Assembly (NCBI GenBank): GCA_019649675.1
Contig: BOWN01000002.1
Coordinates: 124,001 to 188,000 of the forward strand
Source of the DNA: Cryomorphaceae bacterium
GTDB taxonomy: Bacteria; Bacteroidota; Bacteroidia; Flavobacteriales; UBA7430
Length of the DNA: 64,000 bases
Direction of reading: 5' to 3'
Below the pieces are notes generated by a model. That model was not told the origin of the DNA. It saw nothing but the letters and a program-made list of their open reading frames with translations, and did no database searches. Both the position numbers and the translations under genes were made by a program. Below are positions 46,454 to 57,003 of the stretch, one piece after another. Position 1 is the first letter of the stretch. Every line of letters starts with the position of its first letter.

Positions 46454-47911
46454 ATGATAAAGACAAACAAATTAGAAAATTTATTCTTATCAGATATTGT
46501 CATATTTGGAGGACTTGGAGATTTATCTATTAGAAAAATTTTACCTGCCATATATTTCAGACTTCAAGCCAAACAACTTGCAGACAATTGCAGAGTTATC
46601 TTAATTTCTCGTAAAGACTTTAATAAAAAGGAATTTGAAGATATATTAAGAAGTAAAATTGAAAATGGTATTGAAGATGTCTCAAAAAAAGATTTAAACC
46701 ACTTAATTTCAATTTGTGAATATTACAAAGCAGATCTAAACCAAAAGGGTTGTCTCAACAATTTAAAATCATTTTTAAGATCAGAAGATAATGTAGTTCG
46801 TCTATTTTATTTTTCTGTTTCCTCCACCCTATTTGGATCTATCACTAAAAACTTAAAAGAAGCTCAATTAATCACTCCTAAATCTAGAGTAGTACTTGAA
46901 AAACCTTTGGGACACAATGCTGAATCGTCTAGAGAAATAAATAATGAAATTGCAGGTTACTTTAATGAGTCACAAATATTCAGAATAGACCATTATTTGG
47001 GTAAAGAGACAGTTCAAAACCTAATGGTACTTAGATTCACAAATAACCTTTACGAGAACGCATGGAATGCACAAAACATAGATAATATACAAATTACTGT
47101 ATCTGAAAACCTAGGTGTAGGAAGTAGAGGTGGCTTTTATGACAAATATGGTGCGTTATTAGACATGGTTCAAAATCATTTACTACAATTAATGTGTCTG
47201 GTAGCAATTGAACCACCTAACATCCTGGATGCAAATACTGTTCGTGATGAAAAACTTAAAGTACTTAAATCCCTCAGACCAATTGATATAGATTCGTGTA
47301 AAACACATACAGTTAAAGGGCAATATACGAGAGGTAAATTAGACGGTAAATCAGTAAAGTCATATCTAGAAGACATCGAAAAATTTAACTCAGATACAGA
47401 AACATTTGTTGCAATACGAGCTTACATAGATAACTGGAGATGGGCAGGAGTTCCATTCTATTTGAGAACTGGAAAAAGACTCAGTAGAAAACATTCTCAA
47501 ATTACGATCAATTTCAAAAATATACCTCATAACATATTCCCAGATGGAAAAAGTATTGTTAACAATAAACTAATCATTAATCTTCAACCTGAAGAGAGTA
47601 TTGAATTAGTTCAGACTGTTAAAACACCTGGTCCGGGTGGATATCGTTATGAACCAATATCATTAGTTTTGGATTATGGCTCATCATTTAAGGAACGTTT
47701 TCCAGATGCATATGAGAGATTGCTAATAGATGTAATTAGAGGAAATCAAACATTATTTATGAGAAAAGATGAAGTGGAAGCTTCTTGGAAATGGATTGAC
47801 TCAATAAATCAAAGTTGGGCTAAAGCCAAAATTAAAAATCACTTATATTCATCTGGAAGTAATGGACCTGGTGATCATATTCTATTAGATAAACATGAAT
47901 GGAATAATTAA
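46454..47911 (+). CDS. zwf: Glucose-6-phosphate 1-dehydrogenase
   Basis: Intact, 485 residues. IFGGLGDLSIRKILPAIY is the nucleotide-binding loop, RIDHYLGKETVQNLM the substrate-binding signature with the catalytic histidine region, and VPFYLRTGKRL is also conserved. It oxidises glucose-6-phosphate to 6-phosphogluconolactone. It is the first gene of a four-gene Entner-Doudoroff operon and starts a shared divergent region with the sugar transporter. The first glycine-rich motif reads GGLGDL rather than the commoner GASGDL. Confidence 0.95.
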   Translation: MIKTNKLENLFLSDIVIFGGLGDLSIRKILPAIYFRLQAKQLADNCRVILISRKDFNKKEFEDILRSKIENGIEDVSKKDLNHLISICEYYKADLNQKGCLNNLKSFLRSEDNVVRLFYFSVSSTLFGSITKNLKEAQLITPKSRVVLEKPLGHNAESSREINNEIAGYFNESQIFRIDHYLGKETVQNLMVLRFTNNLYENAWNAQNIDNIQITVSENLGVGSRGGFYDKYGALLDMVQNHLLQLMCLVAIEPPNILDANTVRDEKLKVLKSLRPIDIDSCKTHTVKGQYTRGKLDGKSVKSYLEDIEKFNSDTETFVAIRAYIDNWRWAGVPFYLRTGKRLSRKHSQITINFKNIPHNIFPDGKSIVNNKLIINLQPEESIELVQTVKTPGPGGYRYEPISLVLDYGSSFKERFPDAYERLLIDVIRGNQTLFMRKDEVEASWKWIDSINQSWAKAKIKNHLYSSGSNGPGDHILLDKHEWNN

Positions 47912-47914
47912 TTT

Positions 47915-48609
47915 ATGGAAAATTTAAGAGAAAATATATTTACCGACAAATCTGAATTAGAACTAAAACTAGCTTTAGAAATTAGTCAAATACTTAATCA
48001 AGAGATAAAAAATAAAGGTGAAGCAACTTTGCTTGTCTCTGGTGGAAGCACTCCTAAAAAATTATTCGAAATTCTATCGAATAAAGAAATTGACTGGAAG
48101 AAGGTTAGTATAGGGTTAATAGATGAAAGATTTGTTGCCACCGAAACAGACGAAAGTAATGAATTATTAATCAAAAATACTCTTAAAAAATAATGCCGCT
48201 GATGCTAAATTTATTGGGCTGGTGTTTAACCTAGATGACTATAAAGAAAACTTAAACATCGCAATTTCAAAAATAATGCTATAACAAATCTATTACCTGT
48301 AGTGTTTAGGAATGGGATTAGATGGTCATACTGCATCTCTTTTTCCTAATTCTGAAGAAATATACACAGACGATAGTATATTTGGAGATAAAATCATCAT
48401 TAACACCAAGGCTTCTTCAGAGCCTAGTAAAAGAATTAGTTACACAAAATCGAAAATACTTAGCTCAAAGCATTTGTTTTTGTATTTTAACGGCAAAGAA
48501 AAACTAGATGTATTTAATTCTGCAAAAAGTCTAACAATCCATCTCTTAAACCTATTTCTGCATTCATTCATCAAAATAAAAAACATTAAACGTTTTTTGC
48601 TCAATTTAA
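47915..48609 (+). CDS. pgl: 6-phosphogluconolactonase (frameshifted)
   Basis: About 232 residues of the DevB/SOL type. TLLVSGGSTPKKLFEILSN and VSIGLIDERFV lie in the first half; GMGLDGHTASLFPNSEEI with the catalytic histidine region and KPISAFIHQNKK lie in the second. Frame changes near 48190, 48290 and 48590. Starts 3 bases after the zwf stop. Hydrolyses the lactone to 6-phosphogluconate. Confidence 0.9.
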
Positions 48610-48618
48610 AACTGAAAT

Positions 48619-50418
48619 ATGAATAATAAAATTATACATATTACAAAACGTATTGTTAATCGCAGCAAAGAAACAAGAGAAAGCTATGTTAAGTTAATGA
48701 AATCTCTTTCCAAAAAGGTGTTTCTAGATCTGGACTTTCTTGTGGTAATCTTGCTCATGCAATTGCAGCATGTTCTGAATCAGATAAGATTAACTTAATG
48801 GCTGAGCAAAAGCTAATATAGGTATCATTTCATCATATAATGATATGCTATCAGCTCATAAACCTTATGAAAAATATCCTGAGCAGATTAAAACATATGC
48901 TAAAGAATTTAATGCTATAGCTCAAGTTGCTGGTGCTGTCCTGCTATGTGTGACGGAGTCACACAAGGAGAAGCTGGAATGGACTTATCTTTATTTTCTA
49001 GAGATGTTATTGCCTTATCAACAGCTATAGGTCTATCACATAACATGTTTGACTCAGCTCTGTGTTTAGGTATTTGTGACAAAATTGTGCCAGGCGAACT
49101 TATAGGTGCATTAAAATTTGGCCACTTACCTATAATATTTGTCCAGGTGGACCTATGAAAACCGGTATTAGTAAGAAGAAAAAGCACAAGTCCGACGTGC
49201 ATTTGCTTCAGGTGAAATAGACAGAAAAGCACTTTTAAAATCTGAATCTAAAGCATACCATTCCTCTGGAACCTGTACTTTCTATGGAACTGCTAATAGC
49301 AATCAAATGCTGATGGAAATTATGGGAATTCAACTTCCTGGTTCTTCATTTGTAAATCCAGATACCGAACATAGGTCTGCACTAAACAAAGAAGCAGTTA
49401 GATTAGCTGTAGAATCAACAATAGATGGAAAGAATTACAGACCTCTTTACGATATTATTAATGAAAAAGCAATAGTAAATGCTATTATTGGGCTTCTTGC
49501 ATCTGGTGGTTCTACAAATCATACACTCCATCTCATTGCAATTGCTAGAGCAGCTGGTATCATTATCAATTGGGAAGATTTCTCTGATCTATCAGAAGTT
49601 ATACCTTCTTTAGTAAAAATGTATCCAAATGGATCAGCAGATGTTAATTACTTTCATGCTTGTGGGGTATGCCTTTATTAATAAAAACACTATTAAATGA
49701 AGGCCTTTTACATAGAGATGTTAATACAATACTTGGATACGGATTAGAAAAATTTACTAAAGAATCATATCTTAAAAATGGTATATTGACCTGGCGAGAT
49801 TGCCCAAATGAATCTGCAGACCAATCCGTATTATGTTCAATTGATAATGCATTTGACAAAAGTGGAGGTTTTAAAAAAATTCTTAAAGGGAATCTTGGTG
49901 TTTCAGTTATTAAGACATCTGCCGTTAAATTAAAGCACTGGCATGTAGAAGCGCCAGCACTAGTATTTGAAGATCAAAATGAAATTATTGAAGCCTTCAA
50001 CAAACAAAAATTGTTCAAAGATTTTATTGCTGTACTTAGATATCAAGGTCCCAAAGCTAAAGGAATGCCAGAATTACATAAACTAACTCCTATTTTAAGT
50101 ATACTCCAAAATAATGGTCATAAAGTTGCATTAGTAACTGATGGTAGAATGTCAGGAGCCTCAGGTAAAGTTCCTGCTGCAATACATTTATCTCCAGAAG
50201 CATTAGATGGGGGAATCTTATCAAAACTAAAAGACGGTGATCCTTTAATACTAAATGCTCTAACTGGTGAATTAAACTGCTTAAATGAAAAAGAAGTTCT
50301 AAATCGAGCTGAAGCAGAACCTCCTTTTATCAACCAAAAAGGGCTCGGAAGAGAATTATTTAGCAACCTCAGAAACTTAGCCTCTAGTAGTGATAATGGG
50401 GCTTCTATACTTTTTTAA
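48619..50418 (+). CDS. edd: Phosphogluconate dehydratase (frameshifted)
   Basis: About 600 residues, IlvD/Edd family. The Fe-S cluster cysteines are recognisable in [31 protein letters not shown] and [16 protein letters not shown]. The C-terminal half contains [18 protein letters not shown] and [19 protein letters not shown]. It dehydrates 6-phosphogluconate to KDPG, the defining step of the Entner-Doudoroff pathway. Frame changes near 48715, 48810, 48940, 49150 and 49660. Edd rather than IlvD is preferred because eda follows 2 bases later. Confidence 0.93.
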
Positions 50419-50420
50419 AT

Positions 50421-50979
50421 ATGGCGCAAAATAACATTAGAGAATTACTTTTAAACCACCCTATTGTTCCAGTTGTAAAATTGAATCTTTATCAGAAGTT
50501 ATACCTTGCATTAATGATCTTATATCCAAAAATATTCATTGTATTGAAATAACACTTCGTACAAAATGCGCTATTGATGCAATAAAAAGGCAAAAAAACA
50601 CTTTGGTAATCAATTTGCAGTTGGAGTGGGTACAGTAATAAATAAAACACAAATTAGTGCTGTCATTGATGCAAATGTCGATTTTATTGTCTTACCTGGT
50701 GTATTTCCAGAATTAAAAGAACCGTTAGAAAAATCTAATATCCCCTTCCTTCCGGGAGTCATGACAGCAAGTGAAATTATGCAAGGAGCAAGTTATGGTT
50801 GGAACACATTTAAATTATTCCCAGCAAATCTTGTTGGAGGAATTAATGGTATAAAAACATTTGCAAAGGTATTTCCTGAAATAAAATTCTGTCCTACTGG
50901 TGGAGTAAATAAACAAAACCATCTTGAATTCTTAGCTGAAGAATCTGTTATTTCTGTAGGAGGCTCATGGCTTATTTGA
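50421..50979 (+). CDS. eda: KDPG aldolase (frameshifted, short C-terminus)
   Basis: HPIVPVVKIESLSEVIP, HCIEITLRT (conserved glutamate), FAVGVGTVINKTQ, FLPGVMTASEIMQ, FKLFPANLVGG (Schiff-base lysine in TFKLFPA), FCPTGGVNKQN and VGGSWLI identify Eda. It cleaves KDPG to pyruvate and glyceraldehyde-3-phosphate. The frame ends at GGSWLI, some 20 residues earlier than usual, probably from a frameshift. Frame changes also occur near 50480 and 50600. Last gene of the zwf operon. Confidence 0.92.
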
Positions 50980-51013
50980 AAGATAAATTATTATTTCTAA
51001 AACACCTAATTTA

Positions 51014-51758
51014 CTATTTAACTGTTTCTTTTATTGTATCGTTAAATTGATAAAATGTAGCTGGCTTACCTTTTTTGCCAGTATTTGTAGTATGTTTTGT
51101 CTTAACTATAGAACCTTCTTTTAAAATTTGCTTTCTAAAATTACGCTTATCAATCTTCTTTCCAAGAATATCTTCATACAATTTCTGTAATTGAGGTAAA
51201 GTAAAATTTTTAGGAAGTAATATTGAACTTAACTCATGATTCAATTCTTTTTTTAAATATTTTAAAGCTTCTAAAACTATAATATTGTGATCAAATGCAA
51301 GATCTGGGATATCAGTTACTTTAGCCCAAATTTTCTCATAATACCCCTCACGAGTCAGCTCTCCAATAATTTCATCTTTAAAATATGTAGCATCTGTGTT
51401 AAAGTCTTCAATATTAACCAAAGCTATATACCCAACAGTAATTACACGCTCCTCTGGATGAGCTCTAAACTTTCTAAGCCATTTTTGATCTTTTGGATGC
51501 TTAACCCTGTTTGGGTCGCTAAATATCGAAAACTGTTTTAAATAAATATCGCTTATACCAGTAAGACTCTCTAGAATTCTACTTGCAGCAGGAGACAATT
51601 CTTCATCATACTTAATGAGATCACCAGGTAAAGAATTATGATCTTTGTAAGCTGCTAGTGTTAGGGTCATATTTGCGCTGTATCAATAACACCTTTAAAT
51701 CTAAATCAGAATCGTACCCGAACAAAACACAATCAATAGAAATATTTATTTGAGACAT
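51014..51758 (-). CDS. Nudix-derived transcriptional regulator, NrtR/AraR-like (one frameshift)
   Basis: About 247 residues. N-terminus MSQINISIDCVLFGYDSDLDLKVLLIQRK is a Nudix domain opening. The Nudix box region reads LPGDLIKYDEELSPAASRIL then ESLTGI, so the catalytic REUxEE core is RILESL and lacks the two adjacent glutamates. A C-terminal winged-helix-like region follows (LPQLQKLYEDILGKKIDKRNFRKQIL, GKKGKPATFYQF). This layout is known for NrtR-type regulators, including AraR of Bacteroides. Convergent with eda. It is inferred to sense a sugar-phosphate or nucleotide sugar and control this locus. Frameshift near 51660. Confidence 0.75.
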
Positions 51759-51841
51759 AATTTTTATTTTACAACGAAAATTTAAACAAAAGTACCGATC
51801 AAATTGAATTAAAAACTAAACTACTAACTTTTTTTTTAATA

Positions 51842-52906
51842 TTATTCACCTTCTTTTTGAATACGTTGTTTAGTGTAATTTCTCCATCTATCTATAACAG
51901 TAGATAAATCTGATGGAAGATCAGAATCAAACTGTATCCATTCATCATTATTAGGATGATAAAAACCTAATGACTTTGCATGTAGAGCATGACGAGGCAT
52001 TATTTTAAAACAGTTTTCTACAAACTGTTTATATTTTGAAAAAGTTGTACCTCTTAAAACTTTATCACCACCATAAGTTTCATCATTAAAAAGTGGATGA
52101 CCAATATGTTTAAAATGAGCTCTAATTTGATGTGTCCTTCCTGTCTCCAACCTACATTCAATCAATGTAACATAACCAAAACGCTCTAAAACAGTATAAT
52201 GTGTTACCGCATGACGTCCATATTCATCGCCTTCAGGAAAAACGTCCATCACTTTCCTGTTTCTCAAACTTCTACCAATATTTCCAGTTATCGTCCCCTC
52301 ATCTTGATCAAAATCACCCCAAACTAAAGCTCGGTATCTTCTTGAAGTAACTCTGTCATAAAATTGCTTTTGTAAGTGAACTAATGCTTGAGGTGTTTTT
52401 GCAATAACAATAATTCCGGAGGTGTTTTTATCAATTCTATGAACAAGTCCAGGGCGGGTTTGATCTTCACACTCTGCCAACTTATCGACATGAAACTTTA
52501 AAGCATTTAATAAGGTACCTGTATAATGACCATAGCTCGGATGAACTACCATTCCAGGCTCCTTATTTACTATAACCAAATGATCATCTTCATAGACAAT
52601 CGAAATAGGTATATCTTGGGGGATAAGCCTATTATCTCGTTTGGGGAAATTTTTTAAAATTTTTATGACATCCTTTGGTTTAATCTTATAACTAGACTTT
52701 ACAGGTATATCATTTACATAAACAAAACCTTGATCGGCGAGTTTTTGTATTTTATTTCGAGTCATGTTTGCAATTTGATTCACAATGAATTTATCAATAC
52801 GCATTGAAATCTGATTATCATCAACAATTTGTTTATGATGCTCGTACACTTTTTCACCACCAATATGAATTATTTTTTCCTCTTCTTTCTCCTTCATCTT
52901 AATCAT
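51842..52906 (-). CDS. RluD-type 23S rRNA pseudouridine synthase
   Basis: Intact, 354 residues. S4 RNA-binding domain (about 30-90: RIDKFIVNQIANMTRNKIQK), then the RluA-family catalytic motif LVHRIDKNTSGIIVIAK with the catalytic aspartate, and LETGRTHQIRAHFKHIGHPL. This family isomerises uridines in the 23S rRNA (positions 1911/1915/1917 in the RluD type). It overlaps the upstream PASTA gene by 8 bases. Confidence 0.92.
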   Translation of the reverse strand: MIKMKEKEEEKIIHIGGEKVYEHHKQIVDDNQISMRIDKFIVNQIANMTRNKIQKLADQGFVYVNDIPVKSSYKIKPKDVIKILKNFPKRDNRLIPQDIPISIVYEDDHLVIVNKEPGMVVHPSYGHYTGTLLNALKFHVDKLAECEDQTRPGLVHRIDKNTSGIIVIAKTPQALVHLQKQFYDRVTSRRYRALVWGDFDQDEGTITGNIGRSLRNRKVMDVFPEGDEYGRHAVTHYTVLERFGYVTLIECRLETGRTHQIRAHFKHIGHPLFNDETYGGDKVLRGTTFSKYKQFVENCFKIMPRHALHAKSLGFYHPNNDEWIQFDSDLPSDLSTVIDRWRNYTKQRIQKEGE

Positions 52907-53714
52907 TTAAGATACTATCTAATCTTGCTTTCAAACTGTCTTGTCTCATTAACTCAATCATATCTTCTAGAAGTTTAGAACTATCCTCTGTAAACCATAA
53001 ATCGACAAAAACACCTAAATCAATATTTTCAGTTCCTTCAACAGGACTTTGTTTGTAGACAAATGCATTCATAGTATCAACCACAGAAGCATCGTAATAA
53101 AAATCTCCTTTATTTAATGCAAGATTTTCTAATCTTGACGATAAGTATTTTTTAGGAATACGAATTAGATTAGGCATCTCTATTTGCATCCCTCTTCCAT
53201 TACCAAGAACTAAATCAAGTTTAGAAGATTTCTCTAAATTATCATTAATTTTAACGATTTCTCCTTGATATCTTACACCTAAAACAACATTTGCATGTTC
53301 ATCATTTTTATATATAAATTTTCCAATTCTAAAGCCTTTTGCTTTTAATTCAGAAATATACTGTCTTGAAGACCTATCTGTATAATTTGGCAAAGAAATT
53401 AAACTGATATTTTTAGGATTAACAGTTAAGTATAATTCTCTATCTTCTTTAACTCTTGAATTATAATTTGGTAAATGATCAATAACCGAACCCCTAGGAT
53501 AATCAGCATTATAAGCCCCTGAATCAACAACAGAAAAACGCAATTTTAAAGTTTTTAATGTATCCTCAACTTCAGATATTGAAAAACTTCTAAGATCAGG
53601 AACAAGAATACTCTCACCATGCATTGTAATTTCACTTATACTATGAAGTGCTAAATAAACAAAACTAAATAGCATAATAAAACCTAAAAAAACATGAAGC
53701 AATAATCGTTTCAT
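52899..53714 (-). CDS. PASTA-domain membrane protein
   Basis: Intact, 271 residues. One N-terminal membrane segment (HVFLGFIMLFSFVYLALHS) and then three PASTA-like repeats: LVPDLRSFSISEVEDTLKTL.., LISLPNYTDRSSRQYISELKAKGF.. and MPNLIRIPKKYLSSRLENLALN... PASTA domains in other bacteria bind cell-wall fragments; there is no kinase domain here. It always-adjacent to RluD-type genes in many Bacteroidota, consistent with the overlap seen. Confidence 0.85.
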   Translation of the reverse strand: MKRLLLHVFLGFIMLFSFVYLALHSISEITMHGESILVPDLRSFSISEVEDTLKTLKLRFSVVDSGAYNADYPRGSVIDHLPNYNSRVKEDRELYLTVNPKNISLISLPNYTDRSSRQYISELKAKGFRIGKFIYKNDEHANVVLGVRYQGEIVKINDNLEKSSKLDLVLGNGRGMQIEMPNLIRIPKKYLSSRLENLALNKGDFYYDASVVDTMNAFVYKQSPVEGTENIDLGVFVDLWFTEDSSKLLEDMIELMRQDSLKARLDSILND

Positions 53715-53858
53715 AGATCAATTTTAATTATTTGTAAATATAGGAAACTGTTTTAAGTGACCAATACGCTATTTAGATGTGATAATAATCCAGAGAAGAT
53801 TGTAAATATTTTGGACTTTCATATATTAGTATCTGAAATAAATAACTCAATAAATTAC

Positions 53859-54236
53859 GTGAAAAATATTATAAAAACCACCAATTCTCCAGCGCCAATT
53901 GGACCATATTCTCAAGCAGTAAAAATAGGGAACACACTATATACATCAGGACAAATTGCAATAAATCCAAAACAGGAAATTGAAATGGATTCCATTGAAA
54001 TAGAAACGCACCAAGTAATGAAGAATATGGAGGCTGTATTGAATGATGCCAACATGACTTTCGATAATGTAGTAAAAACTTCTATTTTCATATTAAACAT
54101 GGATAACTTTAGTCAAATAAATGAGATATACGGACAATATTTTACAAGCAATTTCCCTGCAAGAGAGACAGTAGAAGTAGCGCGCTTACCAAAAGATGTA
54201 AATCTAGAAATTTCTATGATTGCTATTAAAGATTAA
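53859..54236 (+). CDS. RidA-family imine/enamine deaminase
   Basis: About 125 residues from a GTG start at 53859, chosen because homology begins at NIIKTTNSPAPIGPYSQAVK and upstream residues do not match the family. YTSGQIAINPKQEIE, VLNDANMTFDNVVKTSIFI and FPARETVEVARLPKD with the conserved arginine and glutamate identify RidA. It hydrolyses reactive 2-aminoacrylate and similar imines. A longer in-frame opening from 53757 exists. Confidence 0.9.
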   Translation: MKNIIKTTNSPAPIGPYSQAVKIGNTLYTSGQIAINPKQEIEMDSIEIETHQVMKNMEAVLNDANMTFDNVVKTSIFILNMDNFSQINEIYGQYFTSNFPARETVEVARLPKDVNLEISMIAIKD

Positions 54237-54246
54237 AACTAAATAT

Positions 54247-55945
54247 CTAACCATTTATCAAATAATATTTTACTGCGTCAGATCTTTTTCCAATCGAGAA
54301 AACTAAATTTAGGATAGTGATATCTATTTTGAAAACCAATTCTAAATCAATGGTCTCAAAACGTCTTTTCACTTTCAACACTAGACTTTCCTTAACCATT
54401 AAAGATTCTAAGAGCTTCTTAGTTAGTGGCTTTGAATTGATTGCTAATATTTTATCTCCAACTGCGATACACAAATCATCCGAAACCGAATTTAACTCTA
54501 CCTGTTTTACATGAAAAACAGAATCTTCTATGAACCCTTTTAAACCCAATCGAGAAGCAAAAAAATCTGTATTTTCAGATTCTTCTAACTTAAACCAACT
54601 ATAGAAAGTGACGTATCTAATGCATTGCGAAAATCTTTTGTGCCATAGATATAACTTTCGACAATCTGTAATATATCTCCGCCTCCATATTGAATAAGTT
54701 CATGAATATAAACTTCTTCAGTTATTGATTTTCCTTTGATGGCATATTCATCATATAGCTTTTTCATTAAATCACGTAAAGAATAATTACCATTCGAATA
54801 GTCCAATATATGAATATCAAGCATGAGAGCACATAAAGCACCTTCAGTGTATATAGAAACTTTACGATTAGGCACTCCTTCAACGTAGCCATCCAACCAG
54901 GTATCAAAACTTGAATCGGCTACAGACATATTATGACGCCCACCATTGTGAAAATGTTTTAAAAGATTTTCTTCTTGAGTTTTATAAAAATCTTCCTCAG
55001 AAAAACTTTAGAACGCATCAAATATAAGTCTCCCATGTATGTAGTTACCCCTTCATATAAATAACCCATACGAGAATAATTCTCTTTTGAATAATCATAA
55101 GGCATCAATTCTTCAGGACGAATTTGTTTTACATTCCATGTATGATATAATTCGTGAGAGACACTCCCAAAAAGAGATTCATAAAGCTTATCACTCATCA
55201 AATCTGATCCAGGACCTAATGAAATTACAGTAGACGATGTATGCTCAACACCATGGTATGCTTTATAAGGTAATATCTGATTTATAAAATGATATTCTGA
55301 AACTGGAAAAGCTTTAAAGTCATTTATTTGATGACTTGTAAATGCTTTAAAATCTTTTAAAATTCGATTCCAATCAAGTTTACATTTGCCTTGAAACCAT
55401 ATATGAAAATTAATACCTTTAACACTATATTTATTGTGTTGTAATGAATTAGAAGCAATCCAAGGACTTTCTACAAGCTCATCAAAATTCTTAGCCTTAA
55501 GTTGATTATTATCTTGTACTAATGAACAAGCAACTTTATATGAAGACGGAACCTCTAAATTAACAATGCATGTTTCATCCATTCTATCAGGAATATATAA
55601 ACAACAATTGATAGGATTAACATACAACTGAATTTCATCAAGATAAGTAGAACCAGCATTCAATTCATTAGCATAATAATTATACTGAATAACAATTTCT
55701 GAACAGTTGACCGTCGATATCTTCCATGTATCTTTAGTAATCTTATGAAATTTCAAAGGAAGCCCCTGAGCATCAAACACTTTAAAATATTGGATATTCT
55801 TTGCAAAATTACCAAGCTCATATCTTCCTGGACGCCATGCTGGTAATTGCACTATTAACTCAGGAGATGAATGCTCAAATATTCGCATTTCAATATCAAT
55901 AAAATGTCGATGTGGCTTTGTATATGAGAATGTATATTGAATCAT
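54247..55945 (-). CDS. M61 family glycyl-aminopeptidase-like protein with PDZ domain (frameshifted)
   Basis: About 565 residues. N-terminal beta domain (MIQYTFSYTKPHRHFIDIEM, QLPAWRPGRYELGNFAKNI), then the gluzincin zinc site SVSHELYHTWNVKQIRPEEL (HExxH) and YLYEGVTTYMGDL with the third ligand glutamate. C-terminal part after frame changes near 54960 and 54590 includes YIHELIQYGGGDIL and a PDZ-like end (AVGDKILAINSKPLTKKLLE). No signal peptide is visible. Confidence 0.88.
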
Positions 55946-55969
55946 TCTTTAAACTAAAAAATGTATTAA

Positions 55970-56812
55970 TTAGAATTTGTCTTCAAACTGAAAAGATTTA
56001 TCTAGACGAATCCCTTTATCCGTTTCTTTTAATGTACAACAAGATTGATAATAGTCATGCTCCAAAAATAAAGTAAATCCTTTTTTAGCAACAGTTTCTA
56101 AAAAAACTTTCTTCTCTTTTAAAGTGGTTAATGGGCGAGTGTCGTAACCCATAACATAAGGTAAAGGTATATGACCTACAGATGGCAATAAATCAGCAGC
56201 AAAAACTATAGTATTCCCTTTATACTTAATATGAGGAATCATTTGAGATTCAGTATGACCATGTGCAAAAAGCACATCAAAACCAGGTAAAAATATTCCA
56301 TCATTTTTAATAAAATCAAGCTGACCCGAAGCTTTCATTGGTACCAAATTTTCTTTTAAAAATGATGCACGCTCTCTATCATTAGGATTCATAGCCAAAT
56401 TCCAATGCAATTCATTTGACCAATAAGTTGCATTTTTAAATACAGTTACCAATTCACCTTTTTCATTGTACTTAACACCGCCACCACAATGATCAAAATG
56501 TAAATGGGTTAAGAATACATCAGTGATATCGTCAGGATGATAACCATTTAATGCTAAAGAACTGATAAGAGAAGTATCTCCGTGTAAATGATAATGACTA
56601 AAAAATTTATCACTCTGTTTATCTCCAATACCGTTATCTATTAAAACTTTTCTTTCACCATAATCGACCAACATACTTCGCATAGCCCAAGAACATAAAT
56701 TTTGATCATTTGCAGGATTAGTTCTTTCCCATAAGCTTTTTGGAACAACGCCAAACATTGCACCTCCATCTAACTTAAAATTACCTGTTTCTATAGATAT
56801 TATTTTCATCAT
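55970..56812 (-). CDS. MBL-fold metallohydrolase
   Basis: Intact, 280 residues. DVFLTHLHFDHCGG is the HxHxDH zinc motif (about residues 104-112), VLFAHGHTESQ and VFAADLLPS hold further ligands, and FLEHDY ends the site. The domain belongs to the lactonase/quorum-quenching-like or alkyl-sulfatase-like MBL subgroup, and the substrate cannot be assigned. Confidence 0.88.
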   Translation of the reverse strand: MMKIISIETGNFKLDGGAMFGVVPKSLWERTNPANDQNLCSWAMRSMLVDYGERKVLIDNGIGDKQSDKFFSHYHLHGDTSLISSLALNGYHPDDITDVFLTHLHFDHCGGGVKYNEKGELVTVFKNATYWSNELHWNLAMNPNDRERASFLKENLVPMKASGQLDFIKNDGIFLPGFDVLFAHGHTESQMIPHIKYKGNTIVFAADLLPSVGHIPLPYVMGYDTRPLTTLKEKKVFLETVAKKGFTLFLEHDYYQSCCTLKETDKGIRLDKSFQFEDKF

Positions 56813-56979
56813 CGAAATATTTTGCTAAATATACATAGATGCGAAATGAATTAATAATAATTTAGAAATTGATCCACAATAAATCAAATTTATAGAAGTA
56901 TTATTCAATGTCATTTATATGTAATACTAATCTGATTATTTTCATTTTTAATGAAAATATAACAGCTGAATAAAATTCT

Positions 56980-56987
56980 TACATTTG
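56980..56987 (+). promoter_or_regulatory. -7 element (TACATTTG) before the M28 peptidase gene
   Basis: TACATTTG fits TAnnTTTG and lies 16 bases before ATG at 57004. No TTTG is seen at the -33 distance. Confidence 0.4.
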
Positions 56988-57003
56988 ATAAAATTTAAAA
57001 TGC

